From Eulemur rufifrons (Eukaryota > Chordata > Mammalia > Primates > Lemuridae): a stretch of DNA of 64,000 nucleotides. The stretch is taken from contig NC_091012.1 in NCBI RefSeq assembly GCF_041146395.1, positions 15,862,193 through 15,926,192 of the forward strand, in the 5' to 3' direction. The notes below the pieces were generated by a model, which had not been told where the DNA came from, did not search any database, and saw nothing but the letters and a program-made list of their open reading frames with translations. This document shows positions 23,996 to 35,338 of the stretch, piece by piece. The position numbers and the translations under genes were made by a program. The stretch's first letter is position 1. Each line of letters opens with the position of its first letter.

Positions 23996-26900
23996 ATTGA
24001 GAGTACCAACAATCACAAATTTTCAACAGTTTACAATGATTCCTTATTTTTCAGTATTTTCTACTTTCATTTATGCCTCTGCTTCTGCTTTCTGTTCTTC
24101 TGTAGCATTTTTGTTTTATTAAAACAACCACCATTTTGTAATGGTGATGAGTTTGGGTCAGGAAATTAGGCCACAGTAGGTACTGTTCATCCCTCTCCAG
24201 GATGACTGGGGCCTCAGCTGGAGTGGATCTGGTGATTGGCCCTGGCTGAGACTGCCCACCTGCAGCCATATGTCTAGAGCGTCAGTTCTAGCTGTCAGCT
24301 GGGTTTTTCTGCTCTTCTCCTTATCACATTGCCTGAGACTGGAAGTCCCCGATGACTTGCATGTCAGGCACCTAGCCACTGAAGGCTGGCATATCTAGAA
24401 CTGGTCAGACATCCTTCATAGCATAGTGGTCTCAGAGTAGTCAGAACACAGCAGTATAATACCCAATGTGTTTCACTTCTCTAGTGAACCCATCAATCTA
24501 AAAACATGGGGGAAGTAGGGAAGGTGTGGTGAGCAGCATTCCTTCAACTGAAGGAAAAAAACTCAAAACCTCAAAACCAGTTTCATCCCTGTTATGAAGT
24601 GTAACCAGATCATCACCTTATAATGGGTTAAGCTAACACTACTGTAATGAAATCTAAGTCTTATGCACTATCTGACATCAAAAGAACCCTTTCCCCCTTG
24701 GCCTATGGGTTTTTTAGAAAGTAGAAAGAATGCAAATTTCTGCAGATGCTTCCAGAAACAAATTTGTCACAAGTTAAATCTATTTTCTGATGTCCACTTA
24801 TATTTTTAATATACATAGTCATATATAATATATTCAACTTACTTTTTTAAAAAAATGACACACACATTAATCAAACTACGAAAAGTAATGAAAGGATGAC
24901 CTTGTTAGTGAAATAACAGAAAAAATATTTAACCCATAGTAAGGGCTATAAAAAATCATACGAGCACTTGTACACACTCATGCTTTCTTTCTATCTCTCT
25001 CTCTTTCTCTCCTCTCTCCTCTCTCCGTTCTGACAGGAACACCATGGGGTTCCAACTTTACAACATCTGAAATGATCCAAGCAGGTAGAAAGGAAATATA
25101 AATCTTTCTCTTTACATTCACCAGCTCACTGCCTTTTAGAATGTGTTTTTTTTATAGCCTCAAGGAGTTCCTGAGTGGACAGCAGATGTGCTAGGCACAG
25201 GCCTCAGTTTCTGCCCTAAACTATATCTCAAGGGAAGAATCAATGACAAGATCACAATCAAGCAATAAATCTGTCTCCAAAGGAAAGGTGGCCACTTCTC
25301 TAATCTGCCTGCCACTAAGTAAAGAGAAGCAGCAGATGCAGCAATTCATAGTACCCTGTTAATTTGTCTACAGCAATAAATCATCTTCACTCTCTTTACA
25401 ACTCCTAAGTAAAAAGTCTGAGTAACTGGTCTTCTATGCCAACGCACTCTCCCTCTTCCTCTTTCATGTTGGCCCTTTTTCCTGTCTGGAAAAAGTAAAA
25501 TAAACTTTTTTTCCTCTTTCTGTCTTAAACTTTGTTTGGAGAAATCTTTCTTAAACCCAAATTCACTAGCTCACACCCTAACAAGTAATATGGAAAATTT
25601 CCAAAATTCACACACCTAGAACATCACATTTTTCTAGGGATCACTTTGACAGAGCAACTTAGAATCTATGATTTCAGCAAATGAAGAGTCTTATGTAAAA
25701 TGAAACCATTACATAAAATAGGATTTTAAATGTGATTTTCATTGTTACTTTTAATTAGCAACTGCCATGTGGATGTGTACTTTGAGTTGCTTTACATGCA
25801 AAAACTATAAAACCAACAGAACCCCCAGGATATGGTAATATGAATATCTCTCGGGAAGCCCTCCACTGAGATGAAAGACCTGCCTAACCCCACCATGTCA
25901 GGATTGTTCTTTCTCTAAGGAAGTAGATTGAATAAAAGGACTGTTTGCTATTGCTAATTTTTTTTTTTAAGCAAAGCATGCCAAGATATGTGTGTCTTTC
26001 CCCAGAAGTGTCTGGGGAAAAGTCTGCAACATCTGCCAACTCTGCTTAGTGCTCTTTTCGGTAGGAATCATGCTTTGCTGGCATTTTATGTTTCTATATG
26101 AGAATACAGAGAAACCTTTCTCTCAGGGTCCTTAATGAGGTAAGAGATCTGTGAGTGGGTAGCAACTGTGATTAGGTGTCTGTACAGGGAAAAGGAATAA
26201 ACAGGGTCATAGGAATACATTACTTACTGACATCCTAACAAGGCCTTGACTGAAGGCCAATCACAGAGTGAGCAATGCTGCTTCTGAGTCTTAAGATAAT
26301 TTGGACAATTAATTATAATTAAAAAGCATTTAATAAGGATTTATATAACTAATGGTCAACTGTCTTCAGGCAGTGGGCTAGAAGTCGTGCTTTGCTGACC
26401 ATACCAGCACCTGAGGCAAAGGAAAAATAAGTAATATTTATCCAGTCTTTATTAAAATTGTTGATTCTTGTTCATACTTTTTATTTTGATTTTTTACATC
26501 ATTTTTATTTTTAAAAATATTGCATCAACATATAAATTATGATTACTGAGTGTTTTTGGTGACCCTTAAATTTGGTGCCTGTGGCAAGTGGCTTGTTATC
26601 TCACCTTAGTCAAGGCCCTGTGTCCAGCCAATGTGAGGGGTATTTGGATATTGCTTGGCCTGCCTTTGAAAGAGAATAAAGGGGGAACAAAACCTGGGAC
26701 ATATCTCTGAACCTTGGCGTCTTGACATTTCCAAATCAATGTGATCAAAAGAATGAAATTCCAGGATGGTCCAGAGACTGGAGACAGCCCCATGTCCTGT
26801 GAGTACCAATATTACACCATTTTACAGATGAAATACTAGGACAGTATGAGTAACAGACATGCCTGGGAACAAAAATCTAGAAAGTGTCAAGTGAGAGCTT

Positions 26901-27005
26901 GAACCCAGACTAGACATATTCCATAGGCCATGTTTCCAGCCACCGGGCTTCAAGAGATTGACTACTCACTGTGCTTCCCAGCACTCCCCACTGAAAAAGA
27001 AACAT
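23996..27005. other. Unassigned 3 kb
   Basis: No gene recognised on either strand. It contains a C/T-rich simple stretch at 24985-25027. The section near 24130-24400 may be a decayed LTR, but I cannot name it. Confidence 0.35.
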
Positions 27006-27305
27006 ATGGCATGGCATGGCAGATCATAAATGTAATGTTATCACTTTATGAGGCCAAGGTGGGAGGATCACTTGAGGCCAGGAGTTCAAACTAGCCTGAG
27101 CAACATAGAAAGACCCTGACTCTACAAAGCATGGAAAAGAATATCCAGATATGGTGGCACGTGCCTTTAGTCCCAGCTACTTGGGAGGCTGAGGCAGGAG
27201 GATTGCTTGAGCCTAGGAGTTCAAGTTTGCAGTGAGTTATTATGAGGCCACTGCTCTCTAACTCAGGCAACAGAGTGAGACCTTGTCTTAAAAGAAAAAA
27301 AAAAT
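27006..27305 (+). mobile_element. Alu SINE, old copy
   Basis: A recognisable first arm from 'ggccaaggtgggaggatcac', a second arm 'gtgcctttagtcccagctac', and 'gcaacagagtgagaccttgt' before an A-rich end. The start is degraded. Confidence 0.82.
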
Positions 27306-27704
27306 AATATTTTTTTCTTAACAGTCAATTAAAGCTATGAGAAAAAATCTAAGTGTTAATAATTTTTATTACATTTTGCCTCTTACAGAAGTAACATATA
27401 TTCACTGTAGAGAAGTTAGAAAAGAAACATAAACAGGAGAAAAATAAATCATAATCACATTCCAAGAGCTACTTACTATTAGCATTTTGTTGCATCTTTC
27501 TCTGTTTTATTTTAATAAAAATAAATTATTTGTACATAATTTTAAAATGAAACTATGCTACCTAAGAGTTTTTTTGTAAGTTGCTTTCTTCACTTAACAC
27601 TATACCTTGAACATCTTTCTCTGCCATTGCTTTTTTTTTTTTTTTTTTTACAGAGTAATTTGCAATGGCTTGATAGTATGCATCACTAATTCATGAATAT
27701 TTTT

Positions 27705-27850
27705 GTGTCTCCAGGCAGGGAGCTAGCCACAGGAGATACATCAGTTAACAAAATAAAGAATTTGGCCCTTTGGAGTTGATGTTTAAGTAGAGAGACTTTA
27801 AGAAACTAAATTAATAAATGTGTCAGTTATTAGGGGCACTATTTTCTAAG
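27705..27850 (-). mobile_element. Probable L2 3' end fragment
   Basis: 'ccaggcagggagctagccac', 'cagttaacaaaataaagaat' and 'ggccctttggagttgatgtt' parallel the reverse complement of L2. Weak. Confidence 0.4.
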
Positions 27851-27854
27851 GAAT

Positions 27855-28212
27855 GGTTGGGGAGATACGGGGATGTTATGAGCTAAGTTGCACCCCCAAA
27901 AATTCATATACTGAAGTCCTAACTCCCAGTACCTCAGAATGTTACCATATTAGGAGATAGGGTCTTGACAGAGGTAATAAATTTAAAATGAGATCATTAG
28001 GGTGTGCCATAATTCAATATGAGAGGTATTCCTAGAATAAGAGTAAATTTGGACACAAGCACATAGGGGGAAGATCACAAGAAGACATGGGAGAGGATGC
28101 CATCTACAAGCCAGGGACAGAGGCCTGGAGCAGATCCTTCCCTGATGGTCCCTAAGGAAACCAATCCTGCTGGAACCTTGATCTTGGACTTCCAGTATCC
28201 AGAACTATGCAG
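27855..28212 (+). mobile_element. MaLR/ERVL-type LTR, partial
   Basis: Blocks in order match a common mammalian LTR consensus: 'cccccaaaaattcatatact', 'ggtaataaatttaaaatgag', 'aatttggacacaagcacata', 'tggaaccttgatcttggact', 'ccagaactatgcag'. The subfamily cannot be fixed by eye. Confidence 0.6.
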
Positions 28213-28914
28213 GATGCCAAGCATCTGGGGTATGGGTGTGGGGAGCCTGCCAGCAGGTAAGTCTCTGGGTGAGCACCAGTCCCCAGCCCCTGGAATACAT
28301 GACATGCCTGGCTCCAGACCACAGACAGCTTCCCGCTCCCCGACCCCACCCTTGGAACCTCTGACCACCCCCCTTGCTCCCATTGGAATGCCAGACCTTC
28401 CCTCCACACCACCCAGGCACCTGAAATTCTACACCACTCCACCTGGGAACCCCACACCTGCTGTCCCATCCCCACATCTGTCCTCAATCCCAGACCTGCC
28501 CTCCCCAGCCTGAGACCTGTGCCCCCAGCCTCAAAACTGCCATATTCTTCCAGGCCCTCGCTCTGATCTCTCTGATGGAGGCATTTCAGGCACCGCGGCT
28601 GCAAGAGGGAAGAGCTAGGGCAGGAAAGTCCCTGCTCTCTTGGTGTGGAGGCCTCCAGCTGGGAGAGAGAACCCTGTCCTCTGACTCCCTGCAGCCACAA
28701 GCCCACTCACCTTCTTCAGCCTTTGCTGCTTCATCTAGGGTTCCTGGGGGTTCCTCTCCAGGGTGACCACCTGCTAGGGTCAGGGACAAGGTCAGTGAGA
28801 CCATCCTTCCCTCACCGAGTTACACCACAGCCCCCCCCCCGGCTTTGGGCCCTGGATACCTGGCCTGAGTCAGCTGGTGCAATGCTATGATCACTCCATG
28901 AGCTCTCATTCTAG
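28213..28914. other. Unassigned GC-rich stretch
   Basis: C-rich on the plus strand, with open frames on both strands that look compositional. It could be flanking or intronic DNA of the RasGEF relic downstream. No exon could be supported. Confidence 0.35.
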
Positions 28915-29075
28915 ATGCACTCTGAACTGCAACACTCACTCACTGTGTCACCTTGGGCATGCAGCCTGGCCGCCGTGAGACAGTTTCTCATCTGGAGAGT
29001 GGCATGGGAACCACACTTACCTCACAGGGTCTCCTGAGGACTCAGTGTCATGTAGCTGTCATCATTGTTCTCACC
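28915..29075 (+). mobile_element. MIR SINE
   Basis: 'actcactgtgtcaccttggg', 'cagtttctcatctggagagt' and 'ttacctcacagggtctcctg' are MIR motifs in forward order. Confidence 0.7.
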
Positions 29076-29084
29076 ACCATCCCT

Positions 29085-29250
29085 CTGTGGAAGAGCCAGG
29101 CACAAGCACCCTCACATTCCTGTCCTCCCTTGAATGTCATCATGAGGCTGTGAGGCATGCGCAACATGCTCATCACCCCTATATTTTCCAGATGAGGAAA
29201 CAGAGGCCCAAGGAGGGCAGTGACTTGCCCAGGGCCCCCTAGGAAAGGCT
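29085..29250 (-). mobile_element. MIR SINE, opposite orientation
   Basis: 'agatgaggaaacagaggccc' and 'cagtgacttgcccagggccc' are the reverse complement of MIR. It lies immediately beside the forward copy, forming a decayed inverted pair. Confidence 0.65.
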
Positions 29251-30517
29251 GGTTCCTCCCTCTACCTGGGGGCCCCATCCCAGCTGCCTGCAACCCACAC
29301 CCAACACCACCACTGACCAGGGTCCCACCTGTGGGCTCTCTATCTTGTCCATGTCCCCAACCAGGACCATCCATGGTAGGAGGGGTACCAGGTGCCTTGG
29401 GAGGCCTGGCTGACTGGCTCCCATCTGCCCCAGGCCCACTGTAATCTTTGACCCACAAGCTGCATTTGAGGACACACCAACAGCTTCATGACCTTACTGA
29501 GGAAAGTTTACACAGAACTGCTTCTCCATCCATTTGGGAAATAGTCACTCAAGGTGCCATGCCTGACTGATAAAGCAGGGTCTGCCTAAGGTGCTGGGTG
29601 GGACAGTTTTCTTCCTCATTTACGTGGAAGATTCTGAGGTCTGGTCAGGAAGCATCCACTGGGAATTCATGAGTCCCCTGGTTCCTTCTCAGAAGCCACC
29701 TGTAGCTCATGCCCCTGCTAACTGGGTAGTGCACTGAGAATCCTATGACTGTGATTCTGACACTGATGAGCAGTGCCTGCAAAGGGCATAGAGGAGACCC
29801 ACAGAAAACACATGTCTGTCCCACCTATGCCTATAGGGACACAAAGCTGGGCAGCCCATCTGCCCCCCTGGCCTGTGAACCTTCTCTGCTATCCCCACAT
29901 CTGGTGTAGGCAGAGAGCCCCTCCCCATGAAGGTGCGGTGCAGACAGGAGCAGCAGGGGCCTGGTTCCTGAGGAATGGCTGCGCTAGTTTGCAGAAGGAA
30001 GGAAGCCTGACCTGCCATATCCACCCAAGAGCCCTGAGGAAGCTCCATCAGCAGATGGACCAGTGTGGGAGCCAGAGCCCTGCTAACACCACAGCTCATG
30101 CCCTGCTGAACAGCACAGCTGCTACCACCACACCCCCTGACCAGGGCCTCCTGCCCCCAGCCCACCTGTCCATGGACACACACATCTCTCTTCCGTTAGT
30201 TCAGACTAGACATGAATGGAATTTTTCAAGTAAACTGTCAGTGAGAAATGTTTTTTAAAAGCCATACCTGGTCCAGTACCTCTTCCTACCTCACCCTTTT
30301 CTCCACCCCCAGCACTTGCCCCACCTCCCGGCCTTTGTGTTACTTTGATGAGCAGATTCTTGCTCAGTGTGTTGACTTTCCTGAGATTTTTATATTTTCT
30401 GGAGAATTTTATGTGGAGAGGGGAAAGAAGGAAGGACGAGTTCATCTGGGACTCTGGGTGACTCTGAACTCTGAGCTGGGCTGTCTTGTGCCCATGTGAC
30501 TCTCTCCTCCTCCCCAG
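29251..30517. other. Unassigned GC-rich stretch upstream of RasGEF relic
   Basis: Frames of 130-160 codons occur on both strands but lack family resemblance. A RALGDS-type gene would have its proline-rich linker upstream. I could not identify it here with confidence. Confidence 0.35.
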
Positions 30518-31758
30518 GAGCTGTTCAGGAAGGTGGTGCCCTATGGATGCCTGGGCTCCATCTGGAGGACATCCAGAAGGACAAGGAGCACCTGGCACCC
30601 ACCATCTGTGCCACCCTCACCCACTTCTATAGTATGGTCAACTGTGTCATCACCATCTGTCTTAGGGACCACAGTATGATGGGCCAGGACAGGGCCAGAG
30701 TAGTGGGGAATTGGGTCAGGATGACCGGGGTAAGCCATGAAAGGGGCCAGGGAATTCCCTCTCTGGAGATGAGGGAACTGCCCCTTCTCCTTGATCATCT
30801 CTTAGGATTGTACAGTTCATAGGCCCTTCCTGTCAGGGGCATACTGGCCTTGACACGCTTGGCCCAGTGCTGGATGCTCATTTCCTCCCTGGGTTCCTTC
30901 CTTGGGTGGAAGTAAAATCCTCCTCCCTGTGACTGTTGCTCATGGTGTCCCAGGTGTGCCCTCCTGTGGCTCCCTGGGCCTCTGTCTGATCCAGGATGGG
31001 AGATGTCAGCAGAGGGGCCTGAAGGTGGGGCAGGCAGGGCTCCAAGTCCCCCTCCCCATGCTTTATTTTCTTTTCTCCCCAAGAGCATCTCATTTGTGGA
31101 ACTTCTCCTCAGCCCACTTCATCCTCTCTGTTCTGGAGAGCACCCTGATATATCATCTCAAAAAGACTTGGGGACAGGTTTACAGGTGGATAGCACTCTC
31201 TCCACAGGAGCACGAGGGTGGACCAGGGACCTCCCACTAGTCTGGCCATTCCCGTCAATGACCCTAGGTGGCGACAGAAAGCCAGGGACACTGGAGGCAG
31301 GGTTGCGCTGATGGGGCAGATCTCTAAGTTCCCCCATGGACCTTAGGCCAGGATTTTCAACTCAGCACTTAGTTTTGTTAACTATCAGGCATGGGCTGTT
31401 GCCAACTGGAGACATTCAAATGTGTACTACACAGGAAATGGAACTCCTTGCCCAACTCACATCTGAACTGTATAAACAGCTGCTCAGTTGAAATGGGGCT
31501 GGAGCCAAGGGGACCAGCATGACAGCTCCTTCCACAGTGCTGTGGAGCCCTTGAGACTCAGAGGAATCCAGTGAAAATGCTCACCCAGGCAGTTTGGTAT
31601 TTTTGAAGTTCTTAAATAAAAAGAATTTGAACGTACACACCTCCCCTTTGTTCCCAAATTTATGCTCCTTTCTTTTCCATCTCCACAGAAAAAGCTCCAG
31701 AAATTTTTAAAACCTCCTAAAGACAGACAACATGCTGAGCCAGGATCTACTCATCAAG
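30518..31758 (+). pseudogene. RALGDSP: RALGDS/RGL4-type RasGEF unprocessed pseudogene, three exons
   Basis: RALGDS proteins activate Ral GTPases through a CDC25-type RasGEF domain. Exon A (30518-30729) starts after CCCCAG with ELFRKVVPYGCLGSIW. A frameshift follows, then KEHLAPTICATLTHF, NCVITICL and DRARVVGNW, ending at GTAAGC. Exon B (31084-31185) follows an AAG acceptor and reads NFSSAHFILSVLES then LKKTWGQV. Exon C (about 31665-31758) is badly decayed but keeps LSQDLLIK just before a GTAAAT donor. Order, exon limits and intron sizes fit the parent gene, so this is a duplicated genomic copy. The frameshift and stops disable it. RALGDS and RGL4 both match, and I cannot separate them. Confidence 0.82.
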
Positions 31759-32773
31759 GTAAATGGAGGCTGGGAGATGGGGGAGCAAGTGTTTGGGGGG
31801 CAGAGAAAAGGGTGAGGTGGGAAGGGTTACTGAATCATTTTTTTTTTTTTTTACTTTCTCACCAAAAGTTTACTTAAAAATTCCAGTCACCAGTCATGTC
31901 TAGGCTGGACTACCAGGAAGAGAGAGGTTTTGGGCAGGTGGGATGTGGGGGCAGGAGGCCCTGGTCATGGTTACAGCTCTATTTCTCCCAGACATCAAAT
32001 TAGTGAGGGTTTTTATTTTTACTGCTTTTAATATGGAACCCCTCCAGCTCCTCTGAATGCTGTGAACTGTCTTAATTCTGAAGGACAAATAGGACTCGTG
32101 ACTGAGTGTACTTCAGGTGTCCCTGTGTCACAACTGCATTTTTGAGGAGCCTTGGGAGGAGGAGGGGCAGTGAAGGTGACAGTTGGAAGCATTCACTGTT
32201 TGGGTGAATTCTCTGGTCCCCATGGTTTCTTTCCCCTGCGGTGAAAGTGCTCAGATGACCTTAACTTCAAGGCCTTAAAAATCTTTGAAACACATACAAG
32301 GTCTTCAAGGGGACTTGCCAAAAATATATACAGAACTCCTGCAAATCAGCAAGACAGGCAACATAGTAGAAAATAATCTAGAGCTAGGAATCGGCACTTC
32401 GTAAGTCAAAAAGGCTACACAATCACTAATACATATGTAATGACCCTGGGATTCCTCACTCCCTTTGTCTGCACCCACCATGGTTCTCATCCATGTCACC
32501 ACCAAGAAAGGCTCTGCTCCCAGTGAGACTGCTGAGCCTGGGAACACAGGAAAGGTGGGAAAATCATGGACTTGATGTAACTGTGTTTGAACACAAAGCA
32601 CTGTAAAGGGTTTGTGCCCTGATTCTGGGTTTCTCAGTTTTTACTGAGTTTTTTGCCAATAACCTTTTATTGGGATTTAGCTTCCCTGTTTGTCTAATGG
32701 AAGAATGAAACTGAATCAGAATTGGGACTTTGTATTTAACTCACAAATTCTATTGAATCTGGCCAGCACACTG

Positions 32774-32774
<1 letters not shown>
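31759..32774. other. Unassigned
   Basis: I searched for the next RasGEF exon (GTSKFATLEMNP region) and did not find it. It includes a T run at 31838-31851. Confidence 0.35.

Positions 32775-32804
<30 letters not shown>
32775..32804. repeat. (CT)n microsatellite
   Basis: About 15 CT units, directly upstream of an L1 insertion. Confidence 0.93.
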
Positions 32805-32805
<1 letters not shown>

Positions 32806-32825
32806 ACAGAATTGCCTGTCAATAT

Positions 32826-33818
32826 TTAATGGGACCTGATTAAATTAAAACCTTCTGCACGGCAAAAGAAACAGTCACGAGAGTAAACAGCCTACAGAAT
32901 GGGAAAAAATTTTCGCATGCTGCACATCAGATAAAGGACTGATAAGAAAAAAATCTAACAACCCTATCAAAAAGTGGGCAAAGGACATGAATAGAATTTT
33001 TTCAAAAGAAGATATAAGAATGGCTAACAAACATATGAAAAAATGTTCAACATCTCTAATCATCAGGGAAATGCAAATCAAAACCACAGTGAGATATCAC
33101 GTAACTCCAGTGAGAATGACCTTTATCAAAAAGTCCCAAAACAATACATGTTGGTGTGGATGCGGAGAGACAGAAACATTCATACACTGCTGGTGGGACT
33201 GCAAAATAGTGCAACCTCTGTGGAAAGCAATATGGAGATACCTTAAACAGATTCAAGTAGACCTACCATTCAATCCAGCAATCCCATTATTGGGCATCTA
33301 CCCAAAAGAACAGAAGGCATTCTATGACAAAGATACCTGCACCCGAATGTTTATAGCAGCACAATTCACAATTGCAAAGATGTGGAAACAACCCAAATGC
33401 TCATCACTACATGAGTGGATTAGTAAAATGTGGTATATGTATACCATGGAGTATTACTCAGCTATAAGAAATAATGGTGATATAGAATCTCGTTTGTTCT
33501 CCTGGAGAGACTTGAAACCCATTCTATTAAGTGAAGTATCCAAAGAATGGAAAAATAAGCACCACATGTACTCACCAGCAAATTGGTTTCCCTGATCATC
33601 ACATAAATGCACATTTTGCAATAACACCAACTGGGAATCAGACAGATGTGGGGGGGAGGGGGAGGGGATGGGTGTATACCTACATAATAGTGCGATGCAC
33701 ACAGTCTGGGGAATGGACATGCTTGAAGATCTGACTCGGGTGATGGGGGGGGGCATGGGCAATATACATAACCTGAACTTTTGTACCCCCATAATAAGCT
33801 GAAATTTAAAAAAAATCA
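32826..33818 (+). mobile_element. L1, 5' truncated, with ORF2 C-terminus
   Basis: Starts in late ORF2. An open frame from 32987 to 33592 encodes the C-terminal ORF2 segment, including the CxxC...HxxxxC-type region ([18 protein letters not shown]). The full lineage 3' UTR and A tail follow, ending near 33818. The open frame is only a C-terminal remnant, with no endonuclease or RT. Confidence 0.92.
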
Positions 33819-34811
33819 GCTTCTCTTGAAAGATTAGATGATTGGCCCCATTTCCACATTAAAACAATTTTCTGGAACTGAGTAGGAGGCAGTGTTCATT
33901 AGGCTGGATCACAATCTTTGCCCAAATGATACCCCTGTTGCTTCCCTCAGCGTGCACCTCAGTGTGGAGGGGACAGAGACAGTGACCATCCCATATGTTC
34001 CTCTTCCTGGGCACTTCCCAGGCCTCTTCTGATTTATTTTGGGATGGTGTGATGAAGTTCCTTCCAAAGGGAATGCAAGGCAGTGAAGGGACGGTATGAA
34101 TTCTCCACACAGTTCTTCCATCTGTGTTGTTGGAAGCCGAAAAGCTCTGAGAGGGCAGAATCAGAAGAAGGAACCAGCAAAAACCCCCAAGTTTTCACTG
34201 AAAGAGAGATGCCAAGAAAATATCTCTGACTTATGTGGGCCTGAAATATAATCAAGACACAAAGTTTTCTTGTATAAAGCCATGGATATTTGATAGTTAT
34301 ATGTTACCATGGTATAGCCTGTCCTCTACTGAATAATGGAATGAATAATAATACTATTAGCAAATATCTATTATATAATACCGAAGTCTTCATAATAATT
34401 TAATTAGATACTGTTATTTTAACCACCTTAAAGGTGAGGTTTAGAGAGGTTAAGTCATGTTCATCATATGTGATTGAGCTATGAATTTTGATGCCAAAAC
34501 TTTCAGTAATCTCTTTTCTTTCATCTATTCTATATTGCCTCTCTGAACCTTTCTTCATCGGTAAAAAGTGAATAATTGTGTCAACTTTAAGGTCAGATAT
34601 TAATTGCCTAAAAAGACAGTTTGGATTTATTTTAAATTATTTGGATCAGTTTGAGGTTATGTGGAGAAATTTGCAATGGTTTAATGTACATAAACCAGTC
34701 TGTACCAGACTCATATAGTGAGAATAATTTTGAGCTGGATTCTGCTGATATAGGCAATATGGAACACCTTTGTACTTTTTTTTTAAGTTTAGATTACATA
34801 AATTCTTATTT
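33819..34811. other. Unassigned
   Basis: No gene or repeat recognised in about 1 kb between two L1 copies. Confidence 0.35.
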
Positions 34812-35338
34812 TTAATTTTTTTATTTTTTTTATTTCAGCATATTATGGGGGTACAAAAGTTTAGGTTACATATATTGCCCTTGTCCCCTCACCCAGAATC
34901 AGAGCCTCAAGCATGTTCATCCCCTAGATGGCGCCCATTGCACTCATTATGTAGGTATACACCCATCCCCTCCCCTCCCCCCACATCTGCCTGACACCCG
35001 ATTAGTGTTATTCCCAAATGTGCTCTTAGGTGATGATCAGTGAAACCAATTTGATGGTGAGGACATGTGGTGCTTATTTTTCCATTCTTGGGATACTTCA
35101 CTTAGTAGAATGGGTTCCAGCTCTTTCCAGGAAAATACAAGAGGTGCTATATAGCCATTGATTTTTGTGGCCAAGTAGTACTCCATGGTATACATATACA
35201 ACATTTTATTAATCCACTAATGTATTGATGGTCACTTGAGATGTTCCCACAACTTTGCAATTGTGAATTGTGCTGCTATAAACATTCGAGTGCAGATGTC
35301 TTTTTTATGGCATGTCTGTTGTTCTTTTGGGTAGATGC
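34812..35338 (-). mobile_element. L1 3' end fragment
   Basis: The reverse complement of the L1 3' UTR and last ORF2 codons, starting with a T-rich tail and 'cagcatattatgggggtaca'. It stops at 35338 ('gggtagatgcag'), exactly where a plus-strand L1 begins. Confidence 0.9.

Noticed and set aside
28075..28706. Overlapping open frames of 110-184 codons on both strands
   Set aside because: C-rich strand asymmetry leaves few stops. The translations are low-complexity and match nothing I recognise. No splice or start context.
29743..30258. Open frames of 146 and 161 codons on opposite strands
   Set aside because: They are mutual shadows, with no family motif. They could be intronic DNA of the RasGEF relic.
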